A DNA stretch of 8,748 nucleotides from an uncultured Erysipelotrichaceae bacterium (GTDB lineage Bacteria > Bacillota_I > Bacilli_A > Erysipelotrichales > Erysipelotrichaceae). Of the stretch, positions 1 through 6,046 are shown piece after piece (positions within the stretch are counted from its first letter, which is position 1; every line of letters starts with the position of its first letter). The stretch lies in contig CACZPD010000068.1 of the NCBI GenBank assembly GCA_902782955.1, positions 1 through 8,748 on the forward strand, given 5' to 3'. A program made the position numbers and the translations under genes. The notes under the pieces are model-generated. The model saw only the letters and a list, made by a program, of their open reading frames with translations, was not told where the DNA came from and did no database searches.

Positions 1-54
1 ACCGCTGACCCACTGATTAAAAGTCAGTTGCTCTACCACCTGAGCTACCGGGAC
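1..54 (-). tRNA. tRNA-Lys(TTT), 3' end cut by window edge
   Basis: This is a lysine tRNA read on the minus strand. The acceptor strand begins GTCCCGG at position 54, followed by a D arm with the usual GCTC...GAGC pairing. The anticodon stem ACTGA/TCAGT encloses the loop CTTTTAA, giving anticodon TTT (bases 21 to 19). The window ends inside the T arm, so the 3' acceptor strand and any encoded CCA cannot be seen. It is the last visible gene of a five-tRNA array; a 20-nt spacer separates it from tRNA-Gln. Identity rests on the visible anticodon and is secure. Confidence 0.93.
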
Positions 55-74
55 ATCGGTGGTAAAATATAAGG

Positions 75-146
75 CTGGGGCAGCTGGATTCGAACCAGCG
101 AATGCCAGAGTCAAAGTCTGGTGCCTTACCGCTTGGCTATGCCCCA
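75..146 (-). tRNA. tRNA-Gln(TTG)
   Basis: This is a glutamine tRNA on the minus strand. The acceptor stem TGGGGCA pairs with TGCCCCA, with discriminator G at position 75. The anticodon stem CCAGA/TCTGG encloses the loop CTTTGAC, giving anticodon TTG. The T loop TTCGAAT is intact. The discriminator is followed by CCT rather than CCA, so the 3' CCA is not encoded and must be added after transcription. Val, Thr and Tyr upstream in the same array do encode CCA. Confidence 0.95.
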
Positions 147-167
147 ATCACTGCCCGAATATATACA

Positions 168-183
168 GGCATCCGAAGATGCC
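168..183 (-). other. Hairpin with UUCG tetraloop between tRNA-Tyr and tRNA-Gln
   Basis: In the 49-nt spacer between tRNA-Tyr and tRNA-Gln the transcript carries GGCATC, TTCG, GATGCC. This is a perfect 6-bp stem closed by a C(UUCG)G tetraloop, one of the most stable small RNA hairpins. It is not followed by a U-run (the next bases are TGTATATATTC), so it does not look like an intrinsic terminator. It may separate the tRNA folds, act in processing, or protect a 3' end after cleavage. The structure is seen directly; the function is inferred. Confidence 0.6.
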
Positions 184-195
184 GATTTAGAAAGA

Positions 196-280
196 TGGTG
201 GAGACGGGTGGTTTCGAACCACCGAACCCAGAGGGAGCAGATTTACAGTCTGCCGCGTTTAGCCACTTCGCTACGTCTCC
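196..280 (-). tRNA. tRNA-Tyr(GTA)
   Basis: This is a tyrosine tRNA on the minus strand with the long variable arm expected of bacterial tRNA-Tyr. The acceptor GGAGACG (starting at 280) pairs with CGTCTCC. The anticodon stem GCAGA/TCTGC encloses CTGTAAA, giving anticodon GTA. The T loop TTCGAAA is present, discriminator A is at 199, and CCA is encoded at 196-198. It lies between tRNA-Thr (6-nt spacer) and the spacer carrying a UUCG hairpin. Confidence 0.96.
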
Positions 281-286
281 ATCATA

Positions 287-362
287 TGGTGCCGACTATA
301 GGAATCGAACCTACAACCTACTGATTACAAATCAGTTGCTCTGCCAATTGAGCTAAGTCGGC
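287..362 (-). tRNA. tRNA-Thr(TGT)
   Basis: This is a threonine tRNA on the minus strand. The acceptor GCCGACT pairs with AGTCGGC. The anticodon stem ACTGA/TCAGT encloses TTTGTAA, giving anticodon TGT. The T loop TTCGATT is intact, discriminator A is at 290, and CCA is encoded at 287-289. The spacers are 8 nt from tRNA-Val and 6 nt to tRNA-Tyr, which fits one polycistronic tRNA precursor. Confidence 0.96.
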
Positions 363-370
363 AAATAACA

Positions 371-446
371 TGGTGGAGGTTGACGGGCTCGAACCGCCGA
401 CCCTCTGCTTGTAAGGCAGATGCTCTCCCAACTGAGCTAAACCTCC
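371..446 (-). tRNA. tRNA-Val(TAC)
   Basis: This is a valine tRNA on the minus strand and the first gene of the array. The acceptor GGAGGTT pairs with AACCTCC. The anticodon stem TCTGC/GCAGA encloses CTTACAA, giving anticodon TAC. The T loop TTCGAGC is intact, discriminator A is at 374, and CCA is encoded at 371-373. The mature 5' end lies about 18 nt downstream of the predicted transcription start of the tRNA promoter. Confidence 0.96.
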
Positions 447-470
447 ATGCATTTCCGAGAATGCTTAATA

Positions 471-499
471 AATATACCATAGTGTTTTTTCCTCGTCAA
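471..499 (-). promoter_or_regulatory. Sigma-70/SigA promoter of the tRNA array
   Basis: Read on the minus strand, TTGACG (494-499) is followed by exactly 17 nt and then TATATT (471-476), a near-consensus housekeeping promoter. It sits between the phosphoesterase stop codon and tRNA-Val and points into the five tRNA genes. Transcription would start near position 464. The predicted leader of about 18 nt can itself fold: GCATT (460-464) pairs with AATGC (449-453), leaving only two bases before tRNA-Val. Confidence 0.85.
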
Positions 500-528
500 C
501 AAAGAAATTGCCTGTTTCGGAAGGAAAA

Positions 529-1320
529 TTATTCCGTCTCCTTCAGATCGATAAAACCGATCTCGGGATTGTTGTATAACCTTGGCACACCCGGGAATCC
601 TGTCGCCATGCCCCTGGAAATATACAACAGGTTTTTGCCGAGATCATGGAGCCCTTCCGTATATGCCGGCAGGAATCCTTCATTGGGGCCGATCAGGCCT
701 TTGTGGGTAAAGGGGATCCGGAACTGTCCGCCGTGGGAATGACCGGAAATGACCAGGTCGCAGTCGACATCACGGTATACATCCACCCTGTGCGGACGAT
801 GCGAGACAAGGATCCTGTATCTGTCAGTGGAAAAGAGACCGGAAATACTGTCCGGGGAAGGCTGCATTTCACTCTGTATGTCCCTGAGACCGACGATCTC
901 TATCTTACTGTCGCCTTTCTGAAACAGCATCGATTCATCTTCCAGTACATGGACACCCATTTCCCTTGCTTTTTTAATATGCCGGTTAACATCATTGCCC
1001 ATGTATCCTTCGTGATTTCCCAATGTATAGATCAGGGGATACTGTTCCAGGGCACGGAACAGATAGAATACCATGTTCGGGTCACGGTCCACGTCAAAAA
1101 AATCACCGGGCAGGATGACAAGATCCGGGTTTTCGGTATCTACGATCTTTTTGATGCTGCTCTGTTTATCGCCGAATCTCCTGCAGTGCAGATCGGAAAT
1201 AACGCAGATCCTGATTGTGTCTCTCATCTTTTTGGACCGCAGGACGCGTCTGTCGATATCGATCTTGTACGGCAGTCCCAGCAAAACGAGAACGACCACT
1301 ATATAAAACAGATATTTCAT
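529..1320 (-). CDS. Membrane-anchored metallophosphoesterase (calcineurin-like, YkuE-type)
   Basis: This 263-residue protein has a calcineurin-like metallophosphoesterase fold. The metal-binding motifs are visible in order: SDLH (residues 42-45), GDFFD (72-76), GNHE (101-104), the SHRP histidine (H174) and GHSHGGQ (193-199). Residues 3-17 form one hydrophobic N-terminal helix without an obvious cleavage site, so the catalytic domain is probably tethered to the membrane, as in the YkuE/YaeI group. That group includes UDP-sugar and lipid-linked pyrophosphatases, but the substrate cannot be read from the sequence. The ATG at 1320 has a modest AGGG at 1328-1331, 7 nt upstream. The gene starts 23 nt after the stop of the small membrane protein, so the two are probably co-transcribed. 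I see no convincing terminator between its stop and the tRNA promoter, so transcripts may run into the tRNA array. Confidence 0.92.
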   Translation of the reverse strand: MKYLFYIVVVLVLLGLPYKIDIDRRVLRSKKMRDTIRICVISDLHCRRFGDKQSSIKKIVDTENPDLVILPGDFFDVDRDPNMVFYLFRALEQYPLIYTLGNHEGYMGNDVNRHIKKAREMGVHVLEDESMLFQKGDSKIEIVGLRDIQSEMQPSPDSISGLFSTDRYRILVSHRPHRVDVYRDVDCDLVISGHSHGGQFRIPFTHKGLIGPNEGFLPAYTEGLHDLGKNLLYISRGMATGFPGVPRLYNNPEIGFIDLKETE

Positions 1321-1343
1321 GTTATTACCCTGTCAGAACAAAG

Positions 1344-1712
1344 TTATGATTCTTTTTCCCTCATCTCCGAAACGAGGATCCCGGCAGCGGCGCCGAGGTG
1401 CAGAACTGCGTCGATCGTCATCAGCCGCTGATACGAAACGGCGTCTTTCGCTGCTGTTCCTGCGTATAACAATAATATCAGAAATGAAACAGCCGTCATG
1501 ATGATTTTTACCATCATAATATTTACCGGCATGCGTCTGAGAAATGTCAGGCAGAACGGCAGAAACGCCGCAATGATGAGGATCACATAAAAGCGAAGAT
1601 CAAAAAGCGGATAATCACAGATGCGGATCAGGACCAGAAGACCCGCAGCCATCAGGAAACCAAGGGCGATGCCCGTCAGGATCCCCGTGATCAGACTTGT
1701 GTTTTCTTCCAT
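1344..1712 (-). CDS. Small four-helix integral membrane protein, function unknown
   Basis: This 122-residue protein is dominated by hydrophobic stretches at about 7-31, 39-58, 63-87 and 100-117, suggesting four transmembrane helices with short loops. Positive residues flank the helix ends (RR at 59-60, the Lys/Arg-rich C terminus), and the tail MREKES is charged. I do not recognise a family and can assign no function. The ATG at 1712 is supported by AAAGGA at 1720-1725 with 7 nt spacing. That Shine-Dalgarno sequence begins immediately after the U-tract of the ftsH terminator, so the gene seems to depend on terminator read-through or on a promoter I cannot see. It is followed after 23 nt by the metallophosphoesterase gene. 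Confidence 0.8.
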   Translation of the reverse strand: MEENTSLITGILTGIALGFLMAAGLLVLIRICDYPLFDLRFYVILIIAAFLPFCLTFLRRMPVNIMMVKIIMTAVSFLILLLYAGTAAKDAVSYQRLMTIDAVLHLGAAAGILVSEMREKES

Positions 1713-1726
1713 ATATACATCCTTTC

Positions 1727-1753
1727 AAAAAAGAGAAGCCGAAGCTTCTCTTT
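1727..1753 (-). terminator. Intrinsic terminator after ftsH
   Basis: On the minus strand the sequence AGAGAAGC, TTCG, GCTTCTCT forms a perfect 8-bp stem (extendable by A-T pairs) capped by a C(UUCG)G tetraloop and followed at once by six T residues (1732-1727). It begins only a few bases after the ftsH stop codon. This is a textbook rho-independent terminator and should end most of the transcript carrying tilS, hpt and ftsH. Confidence 0.93.
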
Positions 1754-1758
1754 CATGT

Positions 1759-3654
1759 TTATTCCGTTACTTCGGCGATTTCCCTGCCTTCCAGCGGGTT
1801 CTTCGGTTCTTCATCCTTATGACTGAAGTCATCAGCGATGGATTCCCCTTTGACAACTCTCTGGATCTGTTCGGCAGTCAGTGTTTCATATTCGATCAGG
1901 GCATGCGCGATACGCTCCAGTTCATCACTGTGTGCCCGGATGATATCTTTTGCCTTTTCATGGCATTCGTTGACGATCTTACGGACTTCCTGGTCGATCT
2001 CGAATGCGACCTGGCCGGAAACATTGCTCGGTGAGTTGTAATCACGTCCGAGGAATACATTTTCATTTCCGGAATCGTATTTGATCGGTCCGAGGTCACT
2101 CATACCGTAGAGAGTAACCATGTCTCTTGCAATATTCGTGGCTCTTTCGAAGTCATTGACCGCACCGGTCGTAACATCATCGAAGAACAGTTCTTCGGCG
2201 ACACGGCCGCCCATATAGGAAGTGATGCTGGCAAGCAGGTCATTCCGCGTGCTTAACATCTTCTCATCCTTCGGGGTCATGAGGTTATATCCGCCTGCCT
2301 GGCCGCGCGGGATGATCGTAACTTTCTGGACAACGTTGGAATTCTCCAGGAACAGACCGATAATGGCATGTCCGCTCTCGTGGTAGGCAACCAGTTTCTT
2401 CGTCTTTTCATCATAGACACGGCTGACTTTTGCCGGGCCCATCATGACACGGTCGATCGCTTCATCGATCTGCGCCATGCCGATCTCGTCCAGATTCTCA
2501 CGGACAGCGAGGATCGCAGCCTCATTCAGCACGTTCTCAAGATCTGCGCCGGAGAAACCGGGAGTTCTCTTGGCCAGCGCATCCATATCGATGTCTTTCG
2601 CAAAGTGTTTATTCCGGGCATGAACTGCAAGAATAGCACATCTGCCCTTGCGGTCCGGCAGCGCAACTGTGATCTGACGGTCAAAACGGCCGGCTCTCAG
2701 AAGCGCGGGATCCAGAACGTCCGGTCGGTTCGTTGCGGCAATGACCACAACACCGGTGTTCTCTTCCATACCATCCATCTCAACGAGCAGCTGGTTCAGC
2801 GTCTGTTCACGTTCATCGTGACCGCCGCCGAAACCGGCGCCTCTCTGACGGCCGACAGCGTCGATCTCGTCAATGAATATAATACACGGAGCCGTCTGCT
2901 GCGCCTTCTTGAACATGTCACGGACACGGCTGGCACCGACACCGACGAACATTTCGACAAAGTCGGAACCGGAGATGCTGTAGAACGGTACATTTGCTTC
3001 ACCGGCAACTGCCTTGGCAAGCAGTGTTTTACCGGTACCGGGATGGCCTGCCAGCAGGATTCCCTTCGGGATGCGGGCACCCATCTTCTGGAATTTCTTC
3101 GGATATTTGAGATAGTCGATGATCTCGGCCATCTCCTGCTTTTCTTCGTCGCATCCTGCCACGTCATCAAAACGCGTGCGGACTTTTCCTTCCAGACGGG
3201 CTCTCGATTTGGAGAACTCAAACGCCTTGGCGTTCGCGCCGTTCGCGCCGTTCATGCGGTTGATCATCCATACCGCCAGCAGTCCCATCAGGATAAACGG
3301 CACAAAGGAAATCAGCACATCCAGAAAAGCATTGGAAGCGTTCGCGTCTACGATCGTAACCTTCGCGCTGCTGAGTTCATCCAGGATCTCATCGATCTCA
3401 CCGGATGTGGACGGGACAGCAGAAGTAAAGTTTACTTTCTTATCGTTTCTCGTATATACACCTTTGACCGTTGTGATGTTGTTTCCGACGGACAGAGATG
3501 CCTGTGTGATCTTCTCTTCTTTCAGTACTGTTTTCAGCTCCTGATAACCGATCGACTCAGTGGTCGACCCGGATGTCCAGGTAAACAGGGACAATACCAG
3601 AAGCAGTACGACAAGATACGGAAGATAGTACAGTATCTTATTGTTTTTCTGCAT
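1759..3654 (-). CDS. ftsH: ATP-dependent zinc metalloprotease FtsH
   Basis: FtsH is a membrane-bound hexameric AAA+ protease that degrades misfolded or unassembled membrane proteins and selected regulators. The protein is 631 residues, normal for the family. In order it has a transmembrane helix (about 8-25), an extracytoplasmic domain, a second helix (113-131), Walker A (203-210), the FVG pore loop (236-238), Walker B IIFIDEID (258-265), the second region of homology with arginine fingers in AGRFDR (321-326), and the zinc site HESGH (425-429) with the third ligand probably D501 in NDFERAT. The acidic tail is variable in the family. Walker A reads GHPGTGKT; bacterial FtsH normally has GPPGTGKT, so H204 is unusual, though the Lys and Thr are intact. 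The ATG at 3654 follows the hpt stop by 7 nt. Its AAGGAG (3665-3670) lies in the last hpt codons, which fits translational coupling. It is the last gene before a strong terminator. Confidence 0.98.
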   Translation of the reverse strand: MQKNNKILYYLPYLVVLLLVLSLFTWTSGSTTESIGYQELKTVLKEEKITQASLSVGNNITTVKGVYTRNDKKVNFTSAVPSTSGEIDEILDELSSAKVTIVDANASNAFLDVLISFVPFILMGLLAVWMINRMNGANGANAKAFEFSKSRARLEGKVRTRFDDVAGCDEEKQEMAEIIDYLKYPKKFQKMGARIPKGILLAGHPGTGKTLLAKAVAGEANVPFYSISGSDFVEMFVGVGASRVRDMFKKAQQTAPCIIFIDEIDAVGRQRGAGFGGGHDEREQTLNQLLVEMDGMEENTGVVVIAATNRPDVLDPALLRAGRFDRQITVALPDRKGRCAILAVHARNKHFAKDIDMDALAKRTPGFSGADLENVLNEAAILAVRENLDEIGMAQIDEAIDRVMMGPAKVSRVYDEKTKKLVAYHESGHAIIGLFLENSNVVQKVTIIPRGQAGGYNLMTPKDEKMLSTRNDLLASITSYMGGRVAEELFFDDVTTGAVNDFERATNIARDMVTLYGMSDLGPIKYDSGNENVFLGRDYNSPSNVSGQVAFEIDQEVRKIVNECHEKAKDIIRAHSDELERIAHALIEYETLTAEQIQRVVKGESIADDFSHKDEEPKNPLEGREIAEVTE

Positions 3655-3661
3655 TAATCAA

Positions 3662-4213
3662 TTACTCCTTGCTTGTATAACATTCTTCTTTCAGAACACC
3701 GACATAAGGAAGCGAGCGGTATTTCTGATTGAAGTCCAGACCATATCCAACGACAAATTCATCCGGGATCTCAAACCCGATATAATCTGCCTTGACATTG
3801 CAGTTTCTTCTGCCCTGCTTGTTCAGCAGTGTGATAATGCGGACACTTCTCGCGCCTCTGCTCTGCAGAAGTCCCATGACTTCCTTGATCGTAGCGCCGG
3901 TATCCACGATATCTTCAACCAGCAGGATATCTTTTCCTTTTACGGAAGTATCCAGGTCTTTCAGGATACGGATATCACCCATAGACTCCGTACCGACATA
4001 ACTGGAAACATCCATGAAGTCATATTCAATATTCAGATCGATATGCTTGATCAGTTCTGCCAGGAACGGGACAGATCCTCTTAAGAGCGCAACCACCAGC
4101 GGAGGATTGTCTTTATATGCTTCAGTAACGATTGCACCGAGTTCCTTCGAACGTTCGATAATTTGTTCTTCTGTAAACAGTATCTTCTTAACAGTTGTGT
4201 TTTCCCAAGTCAT
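3662..4213 (-). CDS. hpt: Hypoxanthine (guanine) phosphoribosyltransferase
   Basis: This enzyme salvages hypoxanthine and guanine with PRPP to give IMP and GMP. From the chosen start it has 183 residues, normal for the bacterial family. Visible motifs are the pyrophosphate-binding LRGS (44-47), the flexible-loop region SSYVGTE (70-76), the PRPP signature LLVEDIVDTGAT (97-108) and the purine-binding C-terminal region IGFEIPDEFVVGYGLD (145-160). I chose the ATG at 4213 because GGAGG (4223-4227) lies 9 nt upstream; a TTG seven codons further out lacks such a site. The start overlaps the end of tilS by 26 nt, and the Shine-Dalgarno lies inside tilS. ftsH follows after 7 nt. The order tilS-hpt-ftsH is conserved across many Bacillota. 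Confidence 0.96.
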   Translation of the reverse strand: MTWENTTVKKILFTEEQIIERSKELGAIVTEAYKDNPPLVVALLRGSVPFLAELIKHIDLNIEYDFMDVSSYVGTESMGDIRILKDLDTSVKGKDILLVEDIVDTGATIKEVMGLLQSRGARSVRIITLLNKQGRRNCNVKADYIGFEIPDEFVVGYGLDFNQKYRSLPYVGVLKEECYTSKE

Positions 4214-5435
4214 GATAAAAAACCTCCGTTGCAAAACATTGTATCACATAAAAATCATGATTCGTAGTGTAATGCATAACATCACATCCAAGACCGGGGA
4301 CGAGTATGATCTCTCCCTGTGCGTTCACGACGACCGGCCATAAAGCCCTTTGATACCGGGGAATATGCCTGTCGATAAAAAACCTGTGGACGCTTTTCGT
4401 CCCGAAGCGCATGCGGATCGCGTCACCGTCACGGAAGCTGCGGACGGTGATGGGCCAGTCTTCAGGACGGACGGAAACACCTTCCGTTGTTCTGCCTTCC
4501 GGCCTGATGGCATAAAACGCCGTCTCTTCATACTGCAGGGAATGATACTGCTTTTCATACCCTTCCCTGTGCGGGAACAGGAAGAAAGCGCCGTCCTGCT
4601 GTACGATATCATTTTCGCCATATGGAATGATGAAATCATTCTGCTTCATCAGAACTTCGTCGATCTCTTCGAGATGTCTGAGGGAAGGCTGATGTCCTTT
4701 TGTGCCGGTCATCTCCCTGAGGGCAGTCAGTCTTTGTTCACTGCCGGCAGCGCGGTATACAGCAAGCATGATCCTTCTGTCAGAGATCATCTCCTTCGCC
4801 GATGTCCGCAAGGCCCTGTATCGTTCGTTTTTCTCATGAATTTCCCGCAGAAGACTTTCGCGTTCTTCCGTATTCATTACGGCAAGCTCATGATGCCGCA
4901 CCCTGTTTCTTTCATATTTGTCCGTAAGGTTGCTGGAATCGGTATAATAGCAGATATTATTCCGGGCGCAGTATTCCTCAAGCTCTTTTCTTGTAAAGGA
5001 TAACAAAGGCCTGACCAGCGGTACTCCCTGATAATCGCTTTCTTCCGCCAGCCCGAATGTTTCCGGTATGATGTTTTTCTTTTTCTGCATCAGATAGGTC
5101 TCCAGCAGGTCATCCTGATGATGCGCTGTCAGGATACCGGCGAAGCCGTGTTCCCGGACGAGTTTCACAAAAAAGGAATACCGGTGCTTCCTGGCTTCCG
5201 CTTCGAAGTTGCCTGTATGGGCAAACGGTGTATTCAGCACATAAAAAGGAATGCCGTGCTTCTCACATTCCAGATGCACGTATTCCTCCTCTTCATCCGC
5301 TTCCTTTCTCTGATGATAGTTGACATGGGCGGCCGCGAATTTCACATGATGTTCCAGACACATATGAAAAAGCGCCATGGAATCACATCCACCGGAGATA
5401 GCTGCCAGCCATGTTCCTTCACCCAGATCAAGCAT
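4188..5435 (-). CDS. tilS: tRNA(Ile)-lysidine synthetase TilS
   Basis: TilS ligates lysine to C34 of the CAT-anticodon tRNA-Ile, switching its decoding from AUG to AUA; it is normally essential. The 415-residue protein shows the N-type ATP pyrophosphatase P-loop SGGCDSM (14-20), the family motif LTAHHQDDLLET (102-113), the tRNA-contact segment TDSSN...RNRVRH (165-181), a linker domain, and the TilS C-terminal domain with RSFRDGD (332-338) and PRYQRALWPVV (359-369). Length and domain order are typical. The ATG at 5435 has only a weak AGG 4 nt upstream and lies 13 nt after the stop of the MazF-like gene, so translation may be coupled to it. Its 3' end overlaps hpt by 26 nt. Confidence 0.95.
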   Translation of the reverse strand: MLDLGEGTWLAAISGGCDSMALFHMCLEHHVKFAAAHVNYHQRKEADEEEEYVHLECEKHGIPFYVLNTPFAHTGNFEAEARKHRYSFFVKLVREHGFAGILTAHHQDDLLETYLMQKKKNIIPETFGLAEESDYQGVPLVRPLLSFTRKELEEYCARNNICYYTDSSNLTDKYERNRVRHHELAVMNTEERESLLREIHEKNERYRALRTSAKEMISDRRIMLAVYRAAGSEQRLTALREMTGTKGHQPSLRHLEEIDEVLMKQNDFIIPYGENDIVQQDGAFFLFPHREGYEKQYHSLQYEETAFYAIRPEGRTTEGVSVRPEDWPITVRSFRDGDAIRMRFGTKSVHRFFIDRHIPRYQRALWPVVVNAQGEIILVPGLGCDVMHYTTNHDFYVIQCFATEVFYHDLGKHNC

Positions 5436-5448
5436 GTAACCTATTCTA

Positions 5449-5979
5449 TCATGATTCTGTATGAAACATCACATACATCAGCCGCTGCTGGATCTGCCGG
5501 AACAATTTGCTGTCGGGATCGATATGCGCTTTGATATCGATGACCCTGGCGGTATTGATGAACCGCATATCATTCAGGAACAGCACAGAAGGTCTGACGA
5601 GTCCTTTGACCAGCCCGATCCGCATCAGATGCCGTTTCCCTGATGGATTCATAATCGGATCATACGCTGTTTCATACGCGTGTGTATTGCTGGTAAGCGG
5701 CACGACCATTGCCTTCCGGGAAAAGATATTGATCACCAGCCCGAAATGCTGATAAGCCATTTCATTCAGATACTGCTGGCCGTAATCCATAAAGCAGATG
5801 TCACCCTGTTTGAGCGTAATTCCCAGATCGGCAGCGCTCTGTGCCTGTGACCGTATAATCCAGTTGGCTTCGGAAACGATATTCTCCTTCACATTTTTTC
5901 CGGCCAGTGTCGAATAGATCGTCTCCCTGTAATTCATGTATGTATTCCATACTTCTTCCCTGTCTGTCATTTCATTCAT
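5449..5979 (-). CDS. MazF/PemK-fold protein with N-terminal extension; activity uncertain
   Basis: This 176-residue protein resembles the MazF/PemK fold in its middle and C-terminal parts: QGDICFMDYG (58-67) as the first strand, the strand GLVINI (80-85), MVVPLTS (91-97), and a C-terminal SVLFLNDMRFINTARVID (131-148) matching the usual dimer-strand segment 'S..LL.QIRT.D..RL'. MazF proteins are sequence-specific mRNA endoribonucleases. Here the position normally holding the catalytic Arg-Pro before the second strand appears to be His-Phe (78-79), while the threonine of the ITS/LTS motif is kept (T96). About 57 residues precede the core, unlike classical MazF of about 115 residues. I chose the ATG at 5979 because GGAGG (5985-5989) lies 5 nt upstream; a TTG at 5994 and an ATG at 5991 overlap or precede that site. 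No antitoxin-like gene is adjacent. tilS starts 13 nt downstream. Family assignment is fairly good; activity is open. Confidence 0.75.
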   Translation of the reverse strand: MNEMTDREEVWNTYMNYRETIYSTLAGKNVKENIVSEANWIIRSQAQSAADLGITLKQGDICFMDYGQQYLNEMAYQHFGLVINIFSRKAMVVPLTSNTHAYETAYDPIMNPSGKRHLMRIGLVKGLVRPSVLFLNDMRFINTARVIDIKAHIDPDSKLFRQIQQRLMYVMFHTES

Positions 5980-6005
5980 AACTGCCTCCATCAACTATAT
6001 TCGCA

Positions 6006-6015
6006 GGCAGCTGCC
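6006..6015. promoter_or_regulatory. Palindrome GGCAGCTGCC upstream of the MazF-like gene
   Basis: A perfect 10-bp palindrome lies in the 65-bp gap between the glycerophosphotransferase stop and the MazF-like start. It could be a protein-binding site controlling the MazF-tilS-hpt-ftsH run, but a 10-bp palindrome can occur by chance and no convincing promoter is visible next to it. Function is speculative. Confidence 0.2.
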
Positions 6016-6025
6016 ATTTTCCATG

Positions 6026-6046
6026 AAAAAACCGCTTTTCGCGGTT
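6026..6046 (-). terminator. Intrinsic terminator after the glycerophosphotransferase gene
   Basis: On the minus strand AACCGC, GAAAA, GCGGTT forms a 6-bp stem with a 5-nt loop. It is followed by T residues down to 6026. The stem begins within the stop codon of the glycerophosphotransferase gene. It ends the two-gene glycosyltransferase unit and separates it from the MazF-tilS-hpt-ftsH run, although the stem is short and some read-through is possible. Confidence 0.85.

Noticed and set aside
102..356. Plus-strand open frames across the tRNA genes, with peptide stretches such as NRTYNLLITNQLL
   Set aside because: These are translations of the reverse complement of tRNA genes, a well-known annotation artefact.
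646..1431. 261-codon open frame on the plus strand opposite the phosphoesterase
   Set aside because: It lies antisense to a gene with all its metal-binding motifs and spans the boundary with the next gene; no motif or ribosome site supports it.
1691..1756. 21-codon minus-strand frame (ATG at 1756) running through the ftsH terminator into the next gene
   Set aside because: It lacks a Shine-Dalgarno sequence and its composition is dictated by the hairpin. A leader-peptide attenuator is conceivable but unsupported.
2368..3657. 429-codon open frame on the plus strand opposite ftsH
   Set aside because: It is antisense to a fully supported FtsH, its translation shows no family motif, and long antisense frames are common opposite conserved genes of this base composition.
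4188..4234. Longer hpt start at a TTG (4234) adding seven residues
   Set aside because: The ATG at 4213 has GGAGG 9 nt upstream, and the resulting N terminus fits the family.
5970..5994. Alternative starts for the MazF-like gene: TTG 5994, ATG 5991, ATG 5970
   Set aside because: GGAGG at 5985-5989 is correctly spaced only for the ATG at 5979; the two upstream starts overlap or precede it and 5970 is too far.
5994..5999. TATAGT as a -10 element for the MazF-tilS-hpt-ftsH run
   Set aside because: Transcription would start inside the GGAGG ribosome site, leaving no usable leader, and no matching -35 is present.
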